Shown piece by piece: positions 33,873 to 43,486 of a DNA stretch of 64,000 nucleotides. Under the pieces are notes generated by a model, which saw only the letters and a list, made by a program, of their open reading frames with translations, was not told the DNA's origin and did not search any database. The stretch is taken from contig NZ_JPVN01000008.1 of the NCBI RefSeq assembly GCF_000772945.1, positions 1 to 64,000 of the forward strand, given 5' to 3'. Within the stretch, counting starts at the first letter, position 1, and each line of letters starts with the position of its first letter. The stretch is from Ureibacillus manganicus DSM 26584. GTDB lineage: Bacteria; Bacillota; Bacilli; Bacillales_A; Planococcaceae. The position numbers and the translations under genes were made by a program.

Positions 33873-35984
33873 ATGAGTAGAAGATATCGTATTATTCTAC
33901 TAACTTGTACATTTGTATTGTTACAAGTAGTTGGTTTAATTATTGAAGGAAATTTTATTAATTTATTTTCTAGTTTTTGGTATACTTCAGGGTTTGTTTT
34001 ACTAATATTAATGTCTCTAGTTGATCAACCATTTTTCTCTAAAGACTCTAATATTTTTATGAATGCTATTACTGCTATTATGGCACTTTTACTAGTACCC
34101 ATTGAAAATCACAACTTTGTTTATTATTTTTTTATTGTTTATACATTTTATCTAGTAATATCTAGTTATATTTTAATGATTATGAGGAGTAAAGAATTAA
34201 AGGAAGAAAATAAATTTATTCAATTTATTGCACGGTTTAATAGAATTATAGGAAAGCCCGACGCGATATTTTCAGCTTTCTTCCTTTGGGGAGCTGCAAT
34301 ACAATACACCACAAGTTCTGGAAAATTTAATGCCTTACTATTATTTTGGGTAATTTTTATGTTGTTGAATCTTCCAGAGCTATCAAAAGTAATTGAAAAG
34401 TTATTTGAAAAAACAAATATAAAGAGGCTAGGTATTGGGAAAATCTTTGGTGTTCAATCTAAAAATGTATTTTTAGTTAAAGTTGTTGGTAATTATGAAA
34501 ACTTTGAACTATTTTCATATGTTGAAATGAAGTACTCAGTAGATAATAAAATTTATAGAGGCTTTATTTGTGAGATTATGCTCTTAGATAATGAACAATG
34601 GCTAAAAGTAATTGCAAATGAAGATATAAACAAACATTTCCATAATAGAAACATTATTGATTCTTATACTCAGGATACGGTGTATAAGATTGATAGTCCA
34701 CAGTTTGATCATTTATTACATAAATTTGTAGGATTAGTTACGGAAGGAACAGTAATAAGTAAATTAAGATTCATTTACAATTCTATTATAGAAATTGAAG
34801 AAGGTAGTTTGTTGGAAGTAGGTATAAATGGTAAAAAGATTATTTATCAAATAGTACAGGGAAAAGTTGAAATTGAACAGTTAGCAAATAGGAATCAATC
34901 TGGTTATGTGTTAGGTGAAGCAATTCAATTGGGAATGTGGAATAATCAAAAAAGTCAATTTGACAAGTATGGATGGATTCCAGAAATAAACACCCCTGTT
35001 TATATTTCTAGTCCAATAGATGAAGTAATATTAGATAAAGATGAATTGATAGTTGGATACTTACCAGATTCAAATTATCCCGTAATAATAAATAAGACAC
35101 TTGCTATTACACATCACACAGCTATTATTGGTGTAACTGGCACTGGAAAATCAGTATTTACTAGAAATTTAATAAGAGAATTATTGAATGATGACGTTAA
35201 AGTTATATGTATAGATTTCACAGGAGAGTATAAAAATAAATTTACTGATTTAAATCCTGTAAATATAATAAATCAAAATGAAGTGGAAACTATTTATGAA
35301 TATATTGATAAGATAGAAGTTGAAGAGGCTAAGTTTGCTAATCAAAGAAATAATGATGCTCTCAAAGAATGGAAATCTCAAATGCATCAAATAATGAAGC
35401 AATCTATTGATGCATTTTTACGTGATGATACTAATAAAATTACAATCATTGAATTGCCAGAGGTATATAATACTTCTGGTGTAATGTACTATACAATGGC
35501 ATTTATACGTACTCTTTTTTCTATTGCAAAAAATAATAGTTACAATAAAAAAATAAGCCTAGTACTAGAAGAGGCTCATACCATTATTCCTGAATGGAAT
35601 TTTGCTGGTTCATCTGATAAAAATACGCAAGCTGTAATAAATAGTATAGCTCAAATTGCATTACAGGGTAGAAAATATAATATCGGTCTTCTTGTAATTG
35701 CTCAAAGAACAGCAAATGTATCTAAAACTATACTTACACAATGCAATTCGATAATATCATTTCAAGAATTTGATAAAACTAGTTTAGATTATCTAGCAAA
35801 TTATTTTGGAAATGAAATTGTTGAATCTGTAAATAAGTTAAAATTTAGACAGGCAATAGGCGCTGGGAAAGCATTTAAGTCAAATGTTCCAATAATATTT
35901 GAAGTTCCAGAAATTAATGAAGATATTTATTTAAATGTAGAAAAAACAGTTGATGATTTTGAATTGATTGGATCAATTAGATAG
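33873..35984 (+). CDS. Membrane-anchored HerA-like ATPase
   Basis: A 703-residue protein. About five hydrophobic segments fall in residues 8-170 (around 8-24, 33-50, 62-80, 85-106 and 150-168). A beta-rich middle region follows that may match the HAS-barrel of HerA proteins. The FtsK/HerA-type motor has Walker A G-V-T-G-T-G-K-S near residue 420, Walker B L-V-L-E-E-A-H near 563, and then the I-A-Q-R sensor-like segment. HerA motors pump DNA and in defence systems pair with nucleases such as NurA, SIR2 or DUF4297. A transmembrane domain on a HerA motor is unusual and no partner gene is fused or cotranscribed. AAGGAGG precedes ATG 33873. Confidence 0.75.
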   Translation: MSRRYRIILLTCTFVLLQVVGLIIEGNFINLFSSFWYTSGFVLLILMSLVDQPFFSKDSNIFMNAITAIMALLLVPIENHNFVYYFFIVYTFYLVISSYILMIMRSKELKEENKFIQFIARFNRIIGKPDAIFSAFFLWGAAIQYTTSSGKFNALLLFWVIFMLLNLPELSKVIEKLFEKTNIKRLGIGKIFGVQSKNVFLVKVVGNYENFELFSYVEMKYSVDNKIYRGFICEIMLLDNEQWLKVIANEDINKHFHNRNIIDSYTQDTVYKIDSPQFDHLLHKFVGLVTEGTVISKLRFIYNSIIEIEEGSLLEVGINGKKIIYQIVQGKVEIEQLANRNQSGYVLGEAIQLGMWNNQKSQFDKYGWIPEINTPVYISSPIDEVILDKDELIVGYLPDSNYPVIINKTLAITHHTAIIGVTGTGKSVFTRNLIRELLNDDVKVICIDFTGEYKNKFTDLNPVNIINQNEVETIYEYIDKIEVEEAKFANQRNNDALKEWKSQMHQIMKQSIDAFLRDDTNKITIIELPEVYNTSGVMYYTMAFIRTLFSIAKNNSYNKKISLVLEEAHTIIPEWNFAGSSDKNTQAVINSIAQIALQGRKYNIGLLVIAQRTANVSKTILTQCNSIISFQEFDKTSLDYLANYFGNEIVESVNKLKFRQAIGAGKAFKSNVPIIFEVPEINEDIYLNVEKTVDDFELIGSIR

Positions 35985-36010
35985 CAATATTCAATCATAA
36001 AGGAATTTTT

Positions 36011-36055
36011 AAAAGGGACTGTTCTGGATCCATTCCATTAACAGTCCCTTTTTTT
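36011..36055. terminator. Bidirectional terminator between convergent genes
   Basis: AAAAGGGACTGTT (36011-36023) pairs with AACAGTCCCTTTTTT (36040 on). It ends the HerA gene on the plus strand and abuts the stop of the minus-strand helicase. Confidence 0.85.
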
Positions 36056-38937
36056 CATTCCTCAACCAAATAATGATAAACATCATACTGTACAGGTTGA
36101 TCTAAAACCATATTCATAGTAACAACCTTATGTTCACCATCTTCGTCCACCAATTTTTCATTTTTTGCTGTTTGGCTAGCAACTTTAACTGGGCCAAGAT
36201 AGTAGAAATCTTTACCTTCACCGTTATGTTTCTTAACAAATAAATGTACTGTAATACCTTTTTCAGCAGAATGAATGATTGGGGAGATATCTTTAGCATC
36301 TATTGTGCGTTTTTTTGTTGAGCACCATTGGAATAAGTCATTTGATAAAAACTCATCTAAATATTTAGCAGTAGTATCATCATTTTTGTGATAATTTACA
36401 AAGATAGGACAAACATTATCTTTAACTCTTCCCCCGTTAAGCGTACCTTCTTCGTTCTTAGCGTAATTAAGTAGTCTACAAGCATCTTTTCTGGAGTACT
36501 TTTCATATAGTGTCATAGCTTTTGTTTTATCATATTTTGCATTTTTGATGTACGCACATTTTATAGTATCCTCGATATATCCTCTGAAATTAGAGTCCCG
36601 AAGACTTTCTTGGATTTCCTCATTGAATTGATAATTTCCATTAACTATTTTAACAATTGGTTTCAATCCATACTTTTTAATATCAGTTTGGACGAAGAAT
36701 TGTAATGAAAGGATTTTTTCGACTGATGTAATTGTATCCTCATCTATATAAGTACCGAAATCTTGAAGGTTTTGAATGTAATCCTCTTTATTAATAGAAT
36801 CATTATTTAATAACGATTCTATTAATATTATTTCATGAATTCTCTTCCCATTTAAAAACTCTTTGGAAACCATTGTTATTACTGATTGTTCGTAATCAGT
36901 AAGTGATGGAATATCCTCATTCATTTTTAATAGAAACTTGTAGTAGTTATCCGCGTATCCAATAATCACTTCTGGATCTAGTGAGTTTTGAGTCATGAAA
37001 TCATGTAATGTAGGGATTCTACCTAAACGATTTTTGACTTCTGTATAAGCATCTTTTAGAGTCTTTAATGTTGTTAAATTAGTATTATTAATTGCATCAA
37101 AGATTCGTTTCTTTGCAATTTCTTCAAAGTTAATAGTAGAAATACCACTAATGTAATCTGTATTTACTGTTCTACGGCGCACGTTATCTTTATTCATTGA
37201 TTGATCACCTGATAATGCAATTGGGATCAAATAGTTATTTTTATAGTTTCCGATAAAATCGATGATCGTTACATAATCTTTTGAATCGTGTTTACGTAAG
37301 CCACGTCCAAGTTGTTGAATGAAAATAATGCTAGATTGTGTTTGACGAAGCATGACAATTTGGTTTAAGAAGGGGATATCAATTCCTTCATTAAATATAT
37401 CCACAGTTAAAATGTATTGAAGTTCTCCGGTCTCTAGTTGACGGATTGCTTCTTCACGTTCTTCTTGTGAATTATCACCTGTCAAAGCAGTTGTTTTTAA
37501 TCCTTCATTATTCAAAGCAGTTGAAAGATTTCGTGCTTCATCTTTAGAACTACAAAACATTAAACCTTTAACTCTATCACCAGAATGACCATAGTAGTTT
37601 ATTTTTTCAATTATATGATGGACCCGTTCATGTGAAACGAGATTTCTTAAATCAGTCGCATCATCAACTAATCGACCGTCTTTCTCATAATCTAGAACTC
37701 CAAAGTAATGGAAAGGGCAGAGCATGTCATCTTCTAGTGCTGCTTGAAGACGGATTTCATAGGCAATATTGTAATCAAATAATTCGTAAATATTAAAGCT
37801 GTCTGTACGCTCTGGTGTTGCAGTCATCCCAAGTAGGAACTTTGGTGTGAAGTAGTTAATTACTTTTAAGTAAGAATCTGCACCAGCTTTATGAACTTCA
37901 TCTATTAAAATATAATCAAACTGATCTTTTGCAAATTGCTGAAGATAGTTATCTTTTGAAATAGTTTGGATTGTTGCAAACAAGTATTTTGCATTAAGGT
38001 CCTTTGAATTTCCTGAAAGGATACCAAAATCATCTTCATGCCCACCAAGGATTCTTCTGTAGTCCTGCATTGCTTTTTTCAGAATTTGTTCGCGGTGAAC
38101 GATAAACAGCATTTTTTTCGGTGCGAAGTTGCGAACATCGAATGCAGATAAATAGGTTTTCCCAGTGCCAGTCGCAGAAATAATCAAACCTTTTTCAGCA
38201 CCAGTAGCACGAAGTTCTTTCAATTGTTCTAAAGCGACAGACTGCATTTTATTTGGCTTAATAGATAAACTTTCCGCTAGGGAATTGGTTAAATACTTTG
38301 TATTAAGCTCAAGTGCATTTGAAGAAACAGTGTTCACAAACGGTTGTAATTCATGAACTTGCTTGTAATCAGCAATCCATTCCTCTGTTAGGACAATTCC
38401 GTCATTCCAAGCTGTTTCAAATTGATTATTAAAATGTTGGATGATCTCGCCATTTTCTAATGATGTTAAAAATACATTCCACTCATAATTTGCTTTAAGT
38501 GCACTATCTGTTAAATTCGAGCTACCTACAATAAGGGAATAATAGTCTTGGTGTTCAAAGATATAACCCTTAGCATGGAAACCCTTTTCACCAGTTAATC
38601 TTACTTCAACGTTATCTAACTTCAATAATTCTTTAAACATTTTAGGTTGGTTAAAGTTTAAAAAGGTTGAAGTAAGAATGCGTCCTTTGATGCCTTTTTG
38701 TTTTAAATCATAAAGCATTGTTTTTAATGTAGCTAATCCACCTTCAGTAATGAAGGCAACAGAAAAGTGAAACGTCTTACAAGTTTTTAATTCTTGGAGT
38801 AATGTCGATAAGACAGATTCATGGTTCTTATTTGTTAGTAATTTTGGTTTAAATGTTGCAGAAACTGGTTTGTTTTGATCAATAAATCCTTTATGTAAGG
38901 AATTCTCAATTTTCTGGATCAGTTGCTGTTGATTCAT
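36055..38937 (-). CDS. PLD-helicase with DUF3427 domain
   Basis: A 960-residue protein: a PLD-type nuclease domain (H-A-K at 121-123, S-S-N at 139-141), an SF2 helicase (A-T-G-T-G-K-T at 255-261, D-E-V-H at 346-349, and R-G-L-R-K in motif VI), and the long C-terminal DUF3427 domain from about residue 500 to the end. This architecture is widespread in bacteria and is usually paired with a NUDIX hydrolase, as here: the NUDIX gene at 38961 ends 23 bases upstream of this start. It is a predicted defence or DNA-processing enzyme. It is a clear relative of the shorter protein at 24746, but the C-terminal domains differ. Confidence 0.9.
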   Translation of the reverse strand: MNQQQLIQKIENSLHKGFIDQNKPVSATFKPKLLTNKNHESVLSTLLQELKTCKTFHFSVAFITEGGLATLKTMLYDLKQKGIKGRILTSTFLNFNQPKMFKELLKLDNVEVRLTGEKGFHAKGYIFEHQDYYSLIVGSSNLTDSALKANYEWNVFLTSLENGEIIQHFNNQFETAWNDGIVLTEEWIADYKQVHELQPFVNTVSSNALELNTKYLTNSLAESLSIKPNKMQSVALEQLKELRATGAEKGLIISATGTGKTYLSAFDVRNFAPKKMLFIVHREQILKKAMQDYRRILGGHEDDFGILSGNSKDLNAKYLFATIQTISKDNYLQQFAKDQFDYILIDEVHKAGADSYLKVINYFTPKFLLGMTATPERTDSFNIYELFDYNIAYEIRLQAALEDDMLCPFHYFGVLDYEKDGRLVDDATDLRNLVSHERVHHIIEKINYYGHSGDRVKGLMFCSSKDEARNLSTALNNEGLKTTALTGDNSQEEREEAIRQLETGELQYILTVDIFNEGIDIPFLNQIVMLRQTQSSIIFIQQLGRGLRKHDSKDYVTIIDFIGNYKNNYLIPIALSGDQSMNKDNVRRRTVNTDYISGISTINFEEIAKKRIFDAINNTNLTTLKTLKDAYTEVKNRLGRIPTLHDFMTQNSLDPEVIIGYADNYYKFLLKMNEDIPSLTDYEQSVITMVSKEFLNGKRIHEIILIESLLNNDSINKEDYIQNLQDFGTYIDEDTITSVEKILSLQFFVQTDIKKYGLKPIVKIVNGNYQFNEEIQESLRDSNFRGYIEDTIKCAYIKNAKYDKTKAMTLYEKYSRKDACRLLNYAKNEEGTLNGGRVKDNVCPIFVNYHKNDDTTAKYLDEFLSNDLFQWCSTKKRTIDAKDISPIIHSAEKGITVHLFVKKHNGEGKDFYYLGPVKVASQTAKNEKLVDEDGEHKVVTMNMVLDQPVQYDVYHYLVEE

Positions 38938-38960
38938 TTGATAACCGCCATTTCCTCTAA

Positions 38961-39356
38961 TTATTTTTCGTTTGCAATTTTCTCTACAGCTGGAATATCA
39001 GCAGGGGCAAAGTCCAGTTCACAAATCTCGTCTCGCGATACCCATTTTGTTTCAGCATGTTCTAATGCAATAGGTTGTCCGTCCACAAGTTTTGCCTTAT
39101 ATGTTTCAAGTCGAACAATCACTTTCTCGTACTCATATGTAGTGTCTTCAACTTTCTCTCCAACTTCAATCGAGCAGTTAAATTCTTCTTTAATTTCACG
39201 TTGTAGCGCTTGTTCTGGTGTTTCGTCTGCTTCAATTTTACCACCAGGAAACTCCCAATAGTTTGGTAAGGACATTTCTGGGCTGCGCAACGCACAGAAG
39301 ATTTCATTTTGTTCATTTTCAATAATTGCTCCAACAACGTGGACCGATTTTTTCAT
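38961..39356 (-). CDS. NUDIX hydrolase (MutT-like)
   Basis: A 131-residue NUDIX protein with the signature G-G-K-I-E-x7-A-L-Q-R-E-I-K-E-E-F near residues 37-57, in the size range of 8-oxo-dGTP or nucleoside triphosphate pyrophosphohydrolases. It is transcribed just before the DUF3427 helicase on the minus strand and forms an operon with it, a pairing seen in many genomes. It may clean up nucleotides or process a nucleotide signal linked to the helicase (inference). Confidence 0.85.
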   Translation of the reverse strand: MKKSVHVVGAIIENEQNEIFCALRSPEMSLPNYWEFPGGKIEADETPEQALQREIKEEFNCSIEVGEKVEDTTYEYEKVIVRLETYKAKLVDGQPIALEHAETKWVSRDEICELDFAPADIPAVEKIANEK

Positions 39357-39526
39357 TTTGTAATCACCTAAGTTCTATTGTATTTGTAAATGGTTTAAAT
39401 TAGAAAAAATATAAATTAATATTGTGTATTCAGTTATAATTATACTAGAGGAAATTTATATTATAAGTCTTAAATGTTGAGGTTCATGTTTTTAATGAGA
39501 ATTATTGAGATATAACGTACTAACCA

Positions 39527-39566
39527 AACTAGCAACCAAAATATAGTTGCTAGTTTATTTTTTATT
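39527..39566 (+). terminator. Terminator-like hairpin upstream of TPR gene
   Basis: AACTAGCAAC pairs with GTTGCTAGTT, followed by TATTTTTTATT. It lies before, not after, a plus-strand gene. It may therefore be an attenuator in that gene's leader or the end of a short untranslated RNA starting near 39440. Confidence 0.55.
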
Positions 39567-39598
39567 CTCAATAATTAGTGGGGAAGGTGGTGTGGGTT

Positions 39599-40480
39599 TT
39601 GGAACGGATTCGACAAGTGAAAGCGGAGCTTGGCAGTTTGCAAATGGATCATATTGGTGAAAAGATCATTAAGAAAAGAGAATATGAATTAATTTCCTTA
39701 TTTACAAAGGTTCTTGATGCAGATAAGAAGCAGCCAAAAAATGCAGAAGTACGTTACAGATATGCTCATTTTCTTATGCAAAAGAAGCAGTACTTAAATG
39801 CGATTCTTTTTTTCAAACAGGCACTGAAGATTAACGAAAATCCTGAATGCACATTTCCAATCAAAGAAGATCAGTTGATGAAAGCCCATCTTTATATTGG
39901 TTATTGTGCGGGGCAAATGCTAAAAGAGAGTTTAGTAAAAGCAAACGAATTAAATGTTGAACAAGCGCATATGAACTACTTGAATACAGAGGGCTTATCT
40001 CTAGATGAAGTGTTGGATAAGCTGAAAAATCAAACAGAGTTTTATGATGCATATGTTAATGGAGAGAAACGAACGATTAGTTTGGAAGAGTATTTGAAAT
40101 ATAAAGCAGGGCAATATGGGAATGTCATGTTAATAAGCTTTGTTGAGAATAGGGTATTCATTAAAGTGGGGAGCCAGCTTGAAGGAGAGTTACCACTTGG
40201 TATGGGCGAGCTACTAAGGACAATTCTTATAAATATAATACAAAAAGGTATCGCAACCTACGATGATATTCGTGAAGACTTCGACCAAGACTGGAGAACC
40301 ATTACAAGATATATGTCTCGCATCAATTCGAAAGTGCGAGATGATGGAACTGGGTTAAGATTATTAAAGTTAACGCAAGGCACTTTCGAAAATCGTTATC
40401 CACAATCACTTGAGTTAGCTGCGGATAACTATATGATTGTTTTTCGACAAAGTGATTTTTATGAAGATGGAATAATTTAA
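39599..40480 (+). CDS. TPR-like protein with winged-helix-like end
   Basis: A protein of about 293 residues. Residues 30-90 look like tetratricopeptide helices (E-V-R-Y-R-Y-A-H-F-L-M-Q-K-K-Q-Y-L-N-A-I). The C-terminal 90 residues contain a helix-turn-helix-like arrangement (Y-D-D-I-R-E-D-F...I-T-R-Y-M-S-R-I-N-S-K-V-R), suggesting a regulatory or DNA-binding role. I do not recognise the family. TTG 39599 is nine bases after AAGGTGG; GTG 39578 also opens the frame. It sits at the edge of the defence gene block and is followed by two tandem terminators. Confidence 0.6.
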   Translation: MERIRQVKAELGSLQMDHIGEKIIKKREYELISLFTKVLDADKKQPKNAEVRYRYAHFLMQKKQYLNAILFFKQALKINENPECTFPIKEDQLMKAHLYIGYCAGQMLKESLVKANELNVEQAHMNYLNTEGLSLDEVLDKLKNQTEFYDAYVNGEKRTISLEEYLKYKAGQYGNVMLISFVENRVFIKVGSQLEGELPLGMGELLRTILINIIQKGIATYDDIREDFDQDWRTITRYMSRINSKVRDDGTGLRLLKLTQGTFENRYPQSLELAADNYMIVFRQSDFYEDGII

Positions 40481-40490
40481 AATAAATTTG

Positions 40491-40519
40491 GAGCAAATAG
40501 TCAACATTTGCTCTTTTTT
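40491..40519 (+). terminator. Terminator after TPR-like gene
   Basis: GAGCAAAT (40491-40498) pairs with ATTTGCTC (40506-40513), followed by TTTTTT. Confidence 0.85.
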
Positions 40520-40560
40520 AGTCCGTAAGTGTGCGCGAAATCGTTGATACTACTGATTTT

Positions 40561-40592
40561 AGAGGTGAGACAATTGCTGTCTCACCTCTTTT
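40561..40592. terminator. Second strong hairpin terminator
   Basis: AGAGGTGAGAC pairs perfectly with GTCTCACCTCT, followed by TTTTC. It stands in tandem with the hairpin at 40491 and insulates the peptidase gene from the defence block. Confidence 0.75.
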
Positions 40593-40651
40593 CTATAATT
40601 AGAGTATAAGTTCCCAAGTGGAACAAAAAATCGACGAGGAGCGGATTTGAA

Positions 40652-41971
40652 ATGAACAAAATCTCAATGATCGAATTAATGGTGCGTTATGGAATTATGG
40701 TAGAGGAAACGATTGATGGCATTCTATGTATTGATTCCAATGTAGACAATCAGCAACATTTTATGAATGTGGTGGAAGTGTTAAAACAACGTAAGATTGA
40801 TCTCCAAAGTGAAATGATGGAAGAAAAATTTATTGCTATTTTGGAAAGTTTCTTTGAGTCAACGGGGGAAAGTTTATTTCATCCAGAAGAACTAGCCATC
40901 CACACAGTAGATATTTATGTGCGTGGATTGGTGATGCAGTTGAATCGTTTAGGCCTTCCAACGACTTATAGCTGTGATGGTCATGGCAACCGCTATGCTC
41001 AAATTTATTTTACAACAGTTAGAGAAACAAGAAGTGCTAAGCAACTATTAGAACATATTGGAGTAACGTGCCGAATGGAGAACAGAGGATTGAGAATTTT
41101 AGATGACCGTTCTGAACTGCCTAAGATCGCAAGTGTTCTCGCAAAAATTACTGAAAGTGAAGCAAATGATTTAATAGAAGAAAATAGCACTCTAATGTTA
41201 GAGAATGAGTACTATCAATTATTAGAAGACTTGCTTTCAATCTATGGTGTAAGTGGGGAAGAAGGAGAGATTCGCCAATACGTTATTGAAACATTAAGCC
41301 CACTTGTTGACCACTATGAAGTGGATCATTACGGAAATGTGCTAGCTCAAATAAAGAAGGGCAATGGCCCGACAGTGTTAATCAATGCTCATTTAGATAC
41401 AGTGTATGATTTTGTAGAAGGCCGTGAGCTATTGAAAAACGGCAACATTTGGTCTTCAAGTGAAGGGGTATTGGGGGCAGATGATCGTGCGGGAGTTTGT
41501 GTTGCTTTGGCAGTAGCAAAAACGATTCATAATACGGACTTTAATGGAACTGTGAAATTTGTTTTCACGGTGGAAGAAGAAATTGGGCTGCGCGGTGCGA
41601 GTCAAGTAGCGAAGTCATTCCTTTGGGATGTTGACATGGCATTCGTCATTGATCGCCGCGGCACTGGGGATATCGTGACATCTTGCGGTGGCTACCTTCC
41701 TTTCTGTTCAGATGAGTTTGCTAGAAAAGTAGGAAGTATCGGTCGAATCGTACATCCAGGGCGTTGGCAAACAGTTGCAGGTGGTAGTAGCGATACACGT
41801 ATTTGGGCAGAACAGGGCATTAACAGTGTGAATCTATCAGCTGGTTACTATAACGAACATACAAGTGACGAAACACTAGATATTCAAGCGAACTACGGGA
41901 CATATGAGTTTGTGATGTTACTGGTGGAGAAGAGTCGGAGTTTGATGGGGAGAAATCTTATGCGTAGGTAG
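40652..41971 (+). CDS. M20-type metallopeptidase with extra N-terminal domain
   Basis: A 439-residue protein whose C-terminal 250 residues are an M20/M42-like zinc peptidase: I-N-A-H-L-D-T (metal His and Asp), G-A-D-D-R-A-G bridging Asp, V-E-E-E-I-G catalytic and metal Glu, and H-T-S-D-E near the end. The first 190 residues form an extra domain with a T-Y-S-C-D-G-H-G-N stretch, unlike ordinary M20 peptidases. It is probably a cytosolic aminopeptidase or deacylase; substrate unknown. The start is ATG 40652 with GAGGAGCGG in front. A degenerate copy of its central 150 bases lies at 49554-49710. Confidence 0.75.
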   Translation: MNKISMIELMVRYGIMVEETIDGILCIDSNVDNQQHFMNVVEVLKQRKIDLQSEMMEEKFIAILESFFESTGESLFHPEELAIHTVDIYVRGLVMQLNRLGLPTTYSCDGHGNRYAQIYFTTVRETRSAKQLLEHIGVTCRMENRGLRILDDRSELPKIASVLAKITESEANDLIEENSTLMLENEYYQLLEDLLSIYGVSGEEGEIRQYVIETLSPLVDHYEVDHYGNVLAQIKKGNGPTVLINAHLDTVYDFVEGRELLKNGNIWSSSEGVLGADDRAGVCVALAVAKTIHNTDFNGTVKFVFTVEEEIGLRGASQVAKSFLWDVDMAFVIDRRGTGDIVTSCGGYLPFCSDEFARKVGSIGRIVHPGRWQTVAGGSSDTRIWAEQGINSVNLSAGYYNEHTSDETLDIQANYGTYEFVMLLVEKSRSLMGRNLMRR

Positions 41972-42052
41972 GGACCTGTCACTTTCATAACCTTTAAGAT
42001 GAAAATACTGAATTTTCTTATATAATGGAACTATTATATAGGGGGAGAAATT

Positions 42053-43291
42053 ATGAACTTAGAGCGTTTAGAGAAACTATTCAATACATTCAATTCATAT
42101 ACAGATAGTGGTGAGGGGATAAATAGAATCGCTTATACCAGTATGGAAACATCGGCTAAGCACAGTTTAATGCGCTTATGTATGTCTAAAAATATGACAG
42201 TAAGAATGGATGAAATCGGGAATGTTATTGCTAGAAAAGAAGGGAAAAACCCACTACTACCCGCCATTGCAATAGGCTCACATCTGGATTCTGTATATAA
42301 TGGTGGAAAATATGATGGTTTAGCTGGGGTCATTGCAGGGATTGAAGTAGTTACGATGTTAGAGGAAGAAAATATACTACTTGAGCATCCTCTTGAAATA
42401 ATTTCGTTTGCTTGTGAGGAATCATCAAGGTTTGGTGTTTCAACAATAGGTAGCAAAGTGATGACAGGTTCGATTAATGCAAATGAATTGAGAAGGCTAA
42501 AGGATGCAAACCAAATTTCTTTTGAAAGAGCAATCGAAATCCAGAACTTATCCCTTGAAAATTTAGAATTAGCTCATCGATGGCCAGAGGAATTTAAGGC
42601 ATTTATTGAATTGCATATTGAACAGGGACCTGTATTAGATTATGAAGGATTGGATATTGGAGTAGTTCAGGCGATTGCAGCTCCTATCAGATTTGAAGTA
42701 AACCTTTACGGTCAAGCAGCGCACTCTGGGACAACGCCAATGCATTATAGAAAAGATGCTTTAGTTGGGGCTAGCGAATTAATCCTTAACTTAGAAAGCC
42801 TGGCCTTGAAAGAAAGTGTCTATGGAACAGTGGCAACAGTAGGTGTACAAAATGTGAAACCCGGAGGTATGAATATCGTTCCTGGTGAAGTCTTTATGCT
42901 TGTGGATATAAGGGGAATCGATATGGATTCAAGAAAACGTGTAGTTGATGGATTGTATGATTCTATTGAGTTATTAAAAAAACGAAGAAATTTAGAGATA
43001 CAAGTAGAAAAAATATCTGAAGAAAAATCTGTTTTAATGGATTCAACTATCATTGATAAGCTAGCTAGTGTATGTGAAAAACTGGAGTATAAACATATAA
43101 AACTAAGTAGTGGTGCAGGGCACGACGCAATGTATATGTCGAAATTAACGCCAACTGGGATGGTATTTGTTCCATCTCATTTAGGGATAAGTCATAATCC
43201 AGCTGAGCATACAACAATGGAGCAAATATGGAAAGTTATAAACGTATTAAAAAACTGCGTCATCATGATAGATCGTGAGGAAATTAAATAA
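42053..43291 (+). CDS. M20 hydantoinase/carbamoylase-type amidohydrolase
   Basis: A 412-residue metal-dependent hydrolase of the allantoate amidohydrolase/N-carbamoyl-L-amino acid hydrolase group: G-S-H-L-D-S with Y-D-G-L-A-G-V, C-E-E-S-S-R-F, I-E-L-H-I-E-Q-G-P-V-L, and G-A-G-H-D-A-M near the C-terminus. These remove carbamoyl or ureido nitrogen from amino acids or purine-derived compounds. The operon to its right breaks down arginine derivatives, so an N-carbamoyl amino acid or ureido compound is plausible (inference). GGGGGAGAA precedes ATG 42053. It has its own short leader and reads toward the IclR gene. Confidence 0.85.
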   Translation: MNLERLEKLFNTFNSYTDSGEGINRIAYTSMETSAKHSLMRLCMSKNMTVRMDEIGNVIARKEGKNPLLPAIAIGSHLDSVYNGGKYDGLAGVIAGIEVVTMLEEENILLEHPLEIISFACEESSRFGVSTIGSKVMTGSINANELRRLKDANQISFERAIEIQNLSLENLELAHRWPEEFKAFIELHIEQGPVLDYEGLDIGVVQAIAAPIRFEVNLYGQAAHSGTTPMHYRKDALVGASELILNLESLALKESVYGTVATVGVQNVKPGGMNIVPGEVFMLVDIRGIDMDSRKRVVDGLYDSIELLKKRRNLEIQVEKISEEKSVLMDSTIIDKLASVCEKLEYKHIKLSSGAGHDAMYMSKLTPTGMVFVPSHLGISHNPAEHTTMEQIWKVINVLKNCVIMIDREEIK

Positions 43292-43486
43292 TAGGGACGG
43301 GGGTACAGATACACTGATACAGTGAGTTTAAGGACGAGGGACCTGTACCACTGTTCCTTCTCTCATTATCCATTTCGTATCCGTATACTCCATCGCCCAG
43401 GTTGTCCCTCAATTAATGGAAACACCACTTTATGAATATGTTATAATTTCCATAATAATAACAAATTCAGGAAGTGTTGTGACATC

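Noticed and set aside
41970-43340. GGGACCTGT-type words at 41972 and around 43296-43360
   Set aside because: They look like pieces of a dispersed intergenic repeat, but they are too short and diverged here to define an element.
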